Below are positions 58,237 to 64,000 of a DNA stretch of 64,000 nucleotides, one piece after another. Location of the stretch: contig NZ_CAJYES010000245.1 in NCBI RefSeq assembly GCF_913773995.1, forward strand, positions 80,984 to 144,983, in the 5' to 3' direction. Source of the DNA: an uncultured Pseudacidovorax sp. (GTDB lineage: Bacteria > Pseudomonadota > Gammaproteobacteria > Burkholderiales > Burkholderiaceae_C). Every line of letters begins with the position of its first letter. The stretch's first letter is position 1. Both the position numbers and the translations under genes were made by a program. The notes beneath the pieces are model-generated. The model saw nothing but the letters and a program-made list of their open reading frames with translations. It made no database searches and had not been told where the DNA came from.

Positions 58237-60078
58237 ATGGCCGGGTTCTTTGGCCTCATGCTGCTGTGCAGCCTGCTGTGCGCCGCGCGGGCCGTCGGCG
58301 CGGTGCCCGAGGCCGGCTTGCAGACGCTGCGAAGCGCCGAAGCGGTGGTGCGCGTGGCCGGCGAGGCGCCCCGGCCGGTGGCCCCGGTCTCGCTGCCCTT
58401 TCGCTGGGCCGACCAGGCGCCGCGCCAGCCCGGCGGCGCCACCGTCACGTTCGACCTGCCGGTGCCGCCTCCAGGCGGCGACGACCACTTCTACGGCATG
58501 CTCTTCGAGGCGCTGGGCAACCAGGCCGCCGTCTATGTGGACGACCGGCTGGTGGCGCGTTGGGGCCAGCTGGGCGACGCCGGCTTCGATGCCGGCCGCG
58601 GCCCGAGGCTGGTGCGGCTGCCCGCCGACCTCCTCGAAGACACCGCCGCGCCACTGCGCCTGCGCATCGAGCTGAGCTTCCAGCCGCAGCGCGGCGGCGG
58701 CGTCTCGGCGGTGCGCTGGGGACCACTGGCACGGGTGGAAGCGCTGGAGGCCCAGGAGCGGCTGTGGCGCAACACGCTGTCGCTGGTGTATGCCACGGGC
58801 CTGCTGCTGATGGGCGGCCTGGCGGCGGGCCTGTGGTGGCGCCAGCGCGATCCGCTCTATGGCTGCTTCGGCCTGGCGGCGGTCGCCGGCGCCCTGCGCA
58901 ACTTCGATCAGAGCGGCCTGCAGATGCCGCTGCCCTGGCCCTGGTGGGGCGCACTGGTGGCCATGAGCTACGCGGTCCACATCGCGCTGCTCGCGCGCTT
59001 CGTGACGCTCGCGTTGCAACGGCCCTCGCCGCGGGTGCTGCAGTGGCTGACCACGATCCTCTGGGCCTCGGTGCTGCTGGCGGGCGCCTCCTTCGCGCTG
59101 CGCCAGCCGCTGATGTGGACGGCCGCGCTGGCGCTGCTGTGCGCCGGCGGCATCGTCAGCCTGCCGGGCGTGGTGCGCGAGGTCGTGGCGGGCCGGCGCC
59201 CCACGGCCTACGCGCTGCTCGTGGCCGGCGTCCTGGCCATCGCCGCTGGACTGCACGACCTGCTGCGCGTTCGCATCGGGCTTGGCAGCGCCAGCTGGGT
59301 GCCCCTCACGCCGCACGCCATGTTCGGGTTCGTGCTGATCCTGGCCGGCATGGTGGTCGAGCGCTACAGCCGCTCGGTGCGCGAGTACCGCGACCTGGCC
59401 CGCTCGCTCGACGCGCGCGTTGCCGAGCGCGAGCGCCAGCTCACCGCCGCCATGGACGCGCTGCAGGCCGAGCGCGAGCAGCAGGCGGTGCTGCTGGAGC
59501 GCCAGCGCCTGATGCGCGAGATCCACGACGGCGTGGGCTCGCAGCTGGTGGGCCTGCTCAACCTGGTGGGCCGCCCGGGCGCCGACCCGGCGCTGATGGA
59601 GGCGCAGGTCAAGCTGGCACTGGACGAGCTGCGCGTGGCCGTCGATTCGCTGCAGCCGCTGGAGGGCGACCTCACGGTGGTGCTGGCCACCCTGCGCTAC
59701 CGGCTGCAGCCGCGCCTGGAAGCCGCCGGCCTGACGCTGGAATGGGAGGTGGACAGCCTGCCGCCGCGCGCCGACGTCACGCCGCAGACGGCCATGCAGA
59801 TCCAGCGGATCCTGCTGGAGGGTTTCACCAACGTGCTGCGCCATGCGCAGGCGCGGCGCATCCGCCTCGAAGCGCACTGGCATGCCGGCCCGCCCGAGCG
59901 CATGGAGATCGTGCTGGCCGACGACGGCCACGGCTTCGCGGCCGACGGGCTGGCCGCGGGCGGCCAGGGCCTGGCCAGCATGCGCAGCCGAGCGACCGCC
60001 ATCGGGGCCACGTTGGCCGTGACGTCCACGCCCGGGCGCGGCACCACGGTGCGTCTGGACTGGCCGGTGCGGCGTTGA
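58237..60078 (+). CDS. Sensor histidine kinase, 7TMR-DISM type
   Basis: This is a membrane sensor kinase, probably the partner of the upstream response regulator. The 613-residue product has a signal/anchor sequence (MAGFFGLMLLCSLLCAARA), a periplasmic beta-rich sensor domain, seven hydrophobic segments between about residues 180 and 385, and a coiled coil (ERERQLTAAMDALQAEREQQ). A HisKA_3 box follows (LMREIHDGVGSQLVGLL, His near residue 430), then a HATPase with NVLRHAQ, DDGHGF and GQGLASMRSRA. The layout matches 7TMR-DISM kinases with NarL-type partners. The start is uncertain: ATG 58237 lies 64 bases after the regulator stop, and an in-frame TTG at 58156 would overlap it. Confidence 0.9.
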   Translation: MAGFFGLMLLCSLLCAARAVGAVPEAGLQTLRSAEAVVRVAGEAPRPVAPVSLPFRWADQAPRQPGGATVTFDLPVPPPGGDDHFYGMLFEALGNQAAVYVDDRLVARWGQLGDAGFDAGRGPRLVRLPADLLEDTAAPLRLRIELSFQPQRGGGVSAVRWGPLARVEALEAQERLWRNTLSLVYATGLLLMGGLAAGLWWRQRDPLYGCFGLAAVAGALRNFDQSGLQMPLPWPWWGALVAMSYAVHIALLARFVTLALQRPSPRVLQWLTTILWASVLLAGASFALRQPLMWTAALALLCAGGIVSLPGVVREVVAGRRPTAYALLVAGVLAIAAGLHDLLRVRIGLGSASWVPLTPHAMFGFVLILAGMVVERYSRSVREYRDLARSLDARVAERERQLTAAMDALQAEREQQAVLLERQRLMREIHDGVGSQLVGLLNLVGRPGADPALMEAQVKLALDELRVAVDSLQPLEGDLTVVLATLRYRLQPRLEAAGLTLEWEVDSLPPRADVTPQTAMQIQRILLEGFTNVLRHAQARRIRLEAHWHAGPPERMEIVLADDGHGFAADGLAAGGQGLASMRSRATAIGATLAVTSTPGRGTTVRLDWPVRR

Positions 60079-60118
60079 AGCTGCCCTCGCGCAGCACAAT
60101 CCCAACAACGGAATTCCC

Positions 60119-60141
60119 TGCGGCGCGACAAGCGCGCCGCA
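60119..60141. terminator. Hairpin between the kinase gene and the ATPase gene
   Basis: TGCGGCGCG (60119-60127) and CGCGCCGCA (60133-60141) form a perfect 9-bp stem with a five-base loop in the 138-base gap. There is no T-tract, so termination is possible but uncertain. It marks a likely transcriptional boundary for the downstream ATPase-Toprim pair. Confidence 0.4.
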
Positions 60142-60216
60142 AGCCGCCGACCTCGTGCGTATGGCACGATGCGCGACTGCTCCGGCCGCGCAGTGCCGGG
60201 GCGTTCAGGACGCGCC

Positions 60217-61413
60217 ATGCAGATCGAATCCATCGCCATCAAGAACTACCGGCTGTTCCGGGACGCCAAGCTGACCCACATTCCCCGTCTTTGCGTGCTG
60301 GTGGGTGCCAACGGAACGGGCAAGTCGACCCTGTTCGATGTCCTGTCCTTCCTCAAGGACGCCCTGTCGATGAACGTCGGCAAGGCCATCGCCAAGCGCG
60401 GCGGCTACCGCGAAGTCGCGAGTCGCGGCTTCGCGCATGAGGCCATCGAGATCACCCTGCAGTTCCGCATGGAGATCACGGGCAAGGAGCGCCTGGTGAC
60501 ATACCTGCTGCGCATCTCGCCCGGCGCGGAGGGCCGGCCCTTCGTGGAGCGCGAGGTCCTGCGCTACAAGCGGGGGGCCTACGGCGCACCCTTCCGCTTC
60601 CTGGACTTTTCGTCCGGGCGCGGCTACGCGATCACCAACGAAGAGGACTTTTCCAAGGCGGACGAGGACCTCACCCGGGAGGAACAGGAACTGGATTCGC
60701 CAGACATCCTCGCCATCAAGGGCCTGGGCCAGTTCGAGCGCTTCAAGGCCGCCAGCGCCTTCCGGCTGATGATCGAAAACTGGCACATCTCCGACTTCCA
60801 TGTGTCCGAAGCGCGGCCCAGCCAGGAAGAGGGCTTCGCAGAGCACCTCTCGACGCGGGGCGACAACCTGCCCCTGGTGGCCAACTACCTGTACGAGCAT
60901 CATCCCGACCGCTTTGCCCATGTGCTGGACGCGATGCGCCGCAGGGTGCCTGGCATCTCGGTGGTGGAGCCGCGGCAGACCGAGGATGGCCGCCTTGTCC
61001 TGCGCTTTCAGGACGGCAGCTTCAAGGACCCGTTCATCGCGCGACATGTGTCCGACGGCACGATCAAGATGTTCGCGTACCTGGTGCTTTTGAACGATCC
61101 CAAGCCCTATCCGATGCTGGCCGTGGAAGAGCCTGAGAACCAGCTATATCCCGAACTGCTGCCCGAACTTGCCGAGGAGTTCCGCAGCTACGCGGAACGC
61201 GGAGGCCAGGTCTTCATCTCCACCCATTCACCCGATTTCCTCAACGCCTTGTCGCTGGACGAGATCTACTGCCTGCGCAAACAGGGCGGCTTCACGCAGG
61301 TGTCCCGGGCTGGCGACTCCGAGAACCTGCGCGCGCTGTTCGAAGCCGGCGACCTGCCCGGCTATCTGTGGAAGCAGGGACTGTTCGAAGGCCTCAACCG
61401 GGACGTGCGCTGA
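60217..61413 (+). CDS. AAA_21/OLD-like ATPase, predicted defence protein
   Basis: This is a predicted ABC/SMC-type ATPase of the kind found in OLD-, AriA- and RloA-like defence systems. The 398-residue product starts MQIESIAIKNYRLFRDAKL, the usual beginning of such DNA-linked ATPases. It has Walker A VGANGTGKSTLF (Lys near residue 36), a signature-like VSDGTIKMFAYLVLL, Walker B MLAVEEPENQLYP (Glu-Glu near 304-305) and an H-loop ISTHSPDFLNAL (His near 337). All catalytic elements are intact. It has no nuclease domain of its own; the stop overlaps the start of a DUF4276/Toprim-like gene by one base (TGATG). ATG 60217 is chosen for the conserved start. An anti-phage role is inference. Confidence 0.85.
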   Translation: MQIESIAIKNYRLFRDAKLTHIPRLCVLVGANGTGKSTLFDVLSFLKDALSMNVGKAIAKRGGYREVASRGFAHEAIEITLQFRMEITGKERLVTYLLRISPGAEGRPFVEREVLRYKRGAYGAPFRFLDFSSGRGYAITNEEDFSKADEDLTREEQELDSPDILAIKGLGQFERFKAASAFRLMIENWHISDFHVSEARPSQEEGFAEHLSTRGDNLPLVANYLYEHHPDRFAHVLDAMRRRVPGISVVEPRQTEDGRLVLRFQDGSFKDPFIARHVSDGTIKMFAYLVLLNDPKPYPMLAVEEPENQLYPELLPELAEEFRSYAERGGQVFISTHSPDFLNALSLDEIYCLRKQGGFTQVSRAGDSENLRALFEAGDLPGYLWKQGLFEGLNRDVR

Positions 61414-61988
61414 TGGCCGGCCGGCTGGTGTTCCTGTTGGAGGAACCTTCCATGCGGGCACTGCTGGAAGGCTGGCTGCCTCGTCTGGTCCCCGGTTGGG
61501 TGAGTGGTGAGCATTTCCTGTGCGTGCCGCACGAGGGAAAGTCGGACCTGGACCGCAGCATCCCGCGCAAGCTCGCCGCATGGCGCCACCCCGGCGACCG
61601 CTTCGTCATCGTCCGCGACAACGACAACGCGGACTGCATCGAAGTGAAGGCTCGGCTGCGCAGACTGTGCGAACAAGCTGGACGCCCCGACAGTCTCATC
61701 CGGCTGGTCTGCCAGGAACTGGAAAGCTGGTATCTCGGCGACCTCGCGGCGCTCGCTGCGGCCTTCGATACGCCGCGGATCGACTCGCCCGCCAACCGCA
61801 AGCGCTTCGATGCGCCGGACGGCTGGCAGAAGCCCTCGGTCGAGGTCAAGCGACTGATCCCGACCTTCCAGAAGATCGGCGGGGCCCGCGCGATGGCCAC
61901 CCATCTGGACGCCCAGCGCAATCGCTCGCACAGCCTGCGCGCCTTCGTGACGGGTGTACGGCGGCTGCATGCCGAAGCTGCGGGCTGA
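61413..61988 (+). CDS. DUF4276 family protein, Toprim-like, partner of the AAA ATPase
   Basis: Members of this family are short proteins thought to have a Toprim-like metal-dependent nuclease fold. The 191-residue product has LVFLLEEPSMRALLEGWLPRL (acidic first motif), HEGKSDLDRSIPRKL, an acidic central motif FVIVRDNDNADCIEVK, and CQELESWYLGDLAAL, which together match the DUF4276 pattern as I know it. The first motif reads EEPSM where EExSE-like sequences are commoner. Translation is coupled to the upstream ATPase (TGATG). The two probably form one complex, like AriA-AriB or split OLD systems. Whether it cuts DNA, RNA or tRNA is unknown. Confidence 0.8.
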   Translation: MAGRLVFLLEEPSMRALLEGWLPRLVPGWVSGEHFLCVPHEGKSDLDRSIPRKLAAWRHPGDRFVIVRDNDNADCIEVKARLRRLCEQAGRPDSLIRLVCQELESWYLGDLAALAAAFDTPRIDSPANRKRFDAPDGWQKPSVEVKRLIPTFQKIGGARAMATHLDAQRNRSHSLRAFVTGVRRLHAEAAG

Positions 61989-62008
61989 CCCGACCAGCTC
62001 AGCGAAGG

Positions 62009-63463
62009 TCAGCCGAACACCTTCCCCGGATTCATCAACCCCAGCGGATCCAGCGCGGCCTTGATGGCGCGCATGGCGTCGAGTTCTTCGGGCGTGCGGC
62101 TGGCACCCAGGTAAGGCTTTTTGTGGAGACCGATGCCGTGCTCGGCCGAGACGCTGCCGGCAAAGCGGCCGACCATGTCGTAGACCAGCCGCTCTGCCGC
62201 CTCGGCATCGCCGCCGATGCTGGCGCCGTCGATCGAGAGGTGCAGGTTGCTGTCGCCGATGTGGCCGAAGAAGACGCTGGTGTGGCCCGGCCAGCGGGCT
62301 TCCAGCGCGGCGCGGCATTCCTCCACGAAGCGGCCGATCTGCGCCATGGGCAGGCTGACGTCGAAGTTGACCGGCGGATGCAGGTTGGCCGGCAGTTCGG
62401 CGGTGGCCTCGCGGATCTTCCACAGCGCACCGGCCTGGGCCTGCGACTGGGCCAGCACCGCATCGACCACCAGGCCGGACTCCATGGTCTCGGCAAGGGC
62501 TTCTTCCACCTCGGCCTGCAGGGCAGCCTCGCTGCCGCCGTCCAGATCGACCAGGGCCAGCAGAGGATGCTCCGTGTCGAAGGGCTCGCGCAGTTGCTGC
62601 CAGGCCAGCGAGGCGGCCACGAAATCGCGCCACATCAGCTCGAAGGCCGCGACGCCGCCGGCGAAGCGGGACTGCAATCGGCCCAGCAGGGCGAGGGCGG
62701 CGTCGTAGTCGGGCAGGGCGGCCAGCAGCGTGGCCCGGGCGCGCGGGGCCGGGTGCAGGCGGAAAAGGGCGCGGGTGACCACGCCCAGCGTGCCTTCGGC
62801 GCCGACGAAGAACTGCTTGAGGTCGTAGCCGGTGTTGTTCTTCTGCATGGGCCGCAGCATGGGCAGCACGCGGCCATCGGGCAGCACCGCCTCCAGGCCC
62901 AGCAGCTGCTCGCGCATCATGCCGAACTGCAGCACGCCGTTGCCGCCGGCATTGGTGGCCAATGCGCCGCCGACCTGGGCCGAGCCACGGGCGCCGAAGT
63001 CCACGCCGAAGCGCAGGCCGGCTTCGGCGGCGGCCTCCTGTACGGCCTGGATGGTCACGCCGGCCTGGGCCGTGAGGGTGCGGGTGGCGGCATCGACCGA
63101 CTCGATGGCATTCATGCGTTCCAGCGACAGGGCGACCGCGCCTTCGACCGGCATGGCGGCGCCGGCCAGGCCGGTGAGGCCGCCCTGGGGCACCACCGGC
63201 ACGCGGTATTCGGAACACAGGCGCAGCGCGGCCGAAACGGCCTCGGTGCTGCGCGGGCGCAGCAGGGCCAGCGGACGCACGGGCGGCAGGCCGCTCCAGT
63301 CGGCCAGGTGGCGGTCGGGCACGGCCTCGCCGGGCGTGACGGCGTCGGCGCCAAGGGCCTCGGTCAGGGCGGCGAGGAAGGCCAGCGGAGCAGCGCGGCC
63401 GACGCCCGCCGGTCCCTCGCCTGCGGTGGGCGTGCCCTGCGAGGCCGCCGAGTGGCCGCTCAT
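62009..63463 (-). CDS. FAD-linked oxidase (GlcD / D-2-hydroxyacid dehydrogenase type)
   Basis: This is predicted to oxidise a D-2-hydroxyacid, such as D-lactate, glycolate or D-2-hydroxyglutarate, with FAD. The 484-residue product has a FAD-binding domain (VPVVPQGGLTGLAGAAMPVEG, GGALATNAGGNGVLQFG, NNTGYDLKQFFVGAEGTLGVVT). An FAD-oxidase C-terminal domain follows, with FFGHIGDSNLHL and SAEHGIGLHKK. The motif set fits the D2HGDH/GlcD group; the substrate cannot be assigned. Its ATG overlaps the stop of the deformylase gene (ATGA), so the two are co-translated. It converges on the DUF4276 gene with a 20-base gap. Confidence 0.9.
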   Translation of the reverse strand: MSGHSAASQGTPTAGEGPAGVGRAAPLAFLAALTEALGADAVTPGEAVPDRHLADWSGLPPVRPLALLRPRSTEAVSAALRLCSEYRVPVVPQGGLTGLAGAAMPVEGAVALSLERMNAIESVDAATRTLTAQAGVTIQAVQEAAAEAGLRFGVDFGARGSAQVGGALATNAGGNGVLQFGMMREQLLGLEAVLPDGRVLPMLRPMQKNNTGYDLKQFFVGAEGTLGVVTRALFRLHPAPRARATLLAALPDYDAALALLGRLQSRFAGGVAAFELMWRDFVAASLAWQQLREPFDTEHPLLALVDLDGGSEAALQAEVEEALAETMESGLVVDAVLAQSQAQAGALWKIREATAELPANLHPPVNFDVSLPMAQIGRFVEECRAALEARWPGHTSVFFGHIGDSNLHLSIDGASIGGDAEAAERLVYDMVGRFAGSVSAEHGIGLHKKPYLGASRTPEELDAMRAIKAALDPLGLMNPGKVFG

Positions 63464-64000
63464 GCGCGCGCTCCGTCGGCAAAGGCCAGCATGGCCTCCA
63501 GCATGCGGCGCACGGTGGGCTGCACGCGCGCGGCCACGTCGGGAAGGTAGTCGAAGGGGAGGCGTTCCTGCATGTAGCGGCTCTGGGTCATCTCGAGCTG
63601 CACCGCATGCACGCCGTGTGCCGGCTGGCCGTGGTGGCGGGTGATGTACCCACCCGTGAAACGGCCGTTGAGCACGCTCGTGTGTGCCGTGTCGGTGCGG
63701 GCGATGGCCAGCAGTTGCGCGGCCAGTTGCGGGTCGCAGGCCGCGCCCTGGGCGGTGCCCAGGTTGAGGTCGGGCAGGGTGCCTTCGAAGAAGCGCGGCA
63801 GCACCGAGCGGATGGAATGCGCGTCCCACAGCATGGCGATGCCATGGGCGGCGCGGATGCGTTCGAGCTCTTCGGCCAGCTTCGCGTGGTAGGGCACCCA
63901 GATCGCCTCGCGGCGGGCGGCGATCTCGGCCTCCTGCGGCAGGTCGGCCGGGTCGACATAGAGCGGCGTGTCGTCGAAGGTGTCGACGGGGCACAGGCCC
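63460..64000 (-). CDS. hutG: N-formylglutamate deformylase (HutG type), partial at the right edge
   Basis: This is the C-terminal part (about 179 residues) of an N-formylglutamate amidohydrolase, which releases formate and glutamate in the last step of the five-step histidine degradation pathway. Visible are LCPVDTFDDTPLY at the window edge, then VPYHAKLAEELERIR, MLWDAHSIRSVLPRFFEG and LPDLNLGTAQGAACD, typical of HutG, and GGYITRHHGQPAHGVHAVQLEM. The N-terminus lies beyond base 64000. It overlaps the FAD-linked oxidase gene by four bases. Other hut genes would be expected further right but are not in view. Confidence 0.9.
   Translation of the reverse strand, partial: GLCPVDTFDDTPLYVDPADLPQEAEIAARREAIWVPYHAKLAEELERIRAAHGIAMLWDAHSIRSVLPRFFEGTLPDLNLGTAQGAACDPQLAAQLLAIARTDTAHTSVLNGRFTGGYITRHHGQPAHGVHAVQLEMTQSRYMQERLPFDYLPDVAARVQPTVRRMLEAMLAFADGARA

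Overview
The window is about 64 kb of very GC-rich DNA with tightly packed genes. It reads as a chromosomal segment of a betaproteobacterium, most likely order Burkholderiales and probably family Comamonadaceae. The grounds are the divergent bamE/fur pair, the hpf-ptsN-hprK cluster, a stand-alone N-terminal module of cobalamin-dependent methionine synthase, and palindromic intergenic repeats of the CTTCGACAGGCTCAG type. The family assignment is inference from gene content and memory, not from a search. No rRNA or tRNA gene, insertion sequence, transposase, prophage gene or CRISPR array was recognised.

Layout. 1-3.2 kb: the start of a type I-F CRISPR-Cas operon (cas1, then a cas2-cas3 fusion running off the left edge), and a decayed MNT-HEPN toxin-antitoxin remnant whose MntA gene has an in-frame amber stop. 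3.2-9.6 kb: uvrA and a ClC chloride transporter (minus), ssb (plus), and a NUDIX hydrolase (minus). 9.8-12.0 kb: a first glycogen debranching gene (glgX). 12.0-12.96 kb: a gene-free kilobase holding a 166-bp inverted repeat around a REPIN-like element. 12.96-22.6 kb: a TonB-dependent siderophore receptor, an LLM flavin oxidoreductase, an outer-membrane barrel protein, and the minus-strand run leuS-lptE-holA-nucleosidase.

22.8-34.0 kb: an apparently single glycogen/alpha-glucan operon in the order GH13 alpha-glucosidase, glgB, glgX, glgC, glgA, glgP. Several stop/start junctions overlap or abut. Together the genes make ADP-glucose, build and branch glycogen, and break it down again. 34.1-39.5 kb: exbD/exbB, dapB, bamE, fur, hprK, ptsN and hpf. 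These cover TonB energisation, lysine/cell-wall synthesis, outer-membrane assembly, iron regulation, nitrogen-PTS regulation and ribosome hibernation. 39.7-45.8 kb: a UvrD-like helicase, a CorA transporter, the MetH N-terminal module and a membrane diguanylate cyclase.

45.9-56.3 kb: recC-recB-recD for double-strand-break repair and foreign-DNA degradation, with a striking 9-bp tandem repeat (13 units) beginning at the recC stop codon and followed by a REPIN. 56.4-60.1 kb: a PhoD-like phosphatase translationally coupled to a LuxR-type response regulator, then a 7TM sensor histidine kinase. 60.2-62.0 kb: an overlapping pair, an AAA ATPase and a DUF4276 (Toprim-like) protein. This is the best candidate in the window for a little-described anti-phage system. 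62.0-64.0 kb: an FAD-linked oxidase overlapping an N-formylglutamate deformylase that runs off the right edge.

The defence-related material sits at the two ends (CRISPR-Cas with toxin-antitoxin remnant on the left, ATPase-Toprim pair on the right); the middle is largely housekeeping and carbon storage.
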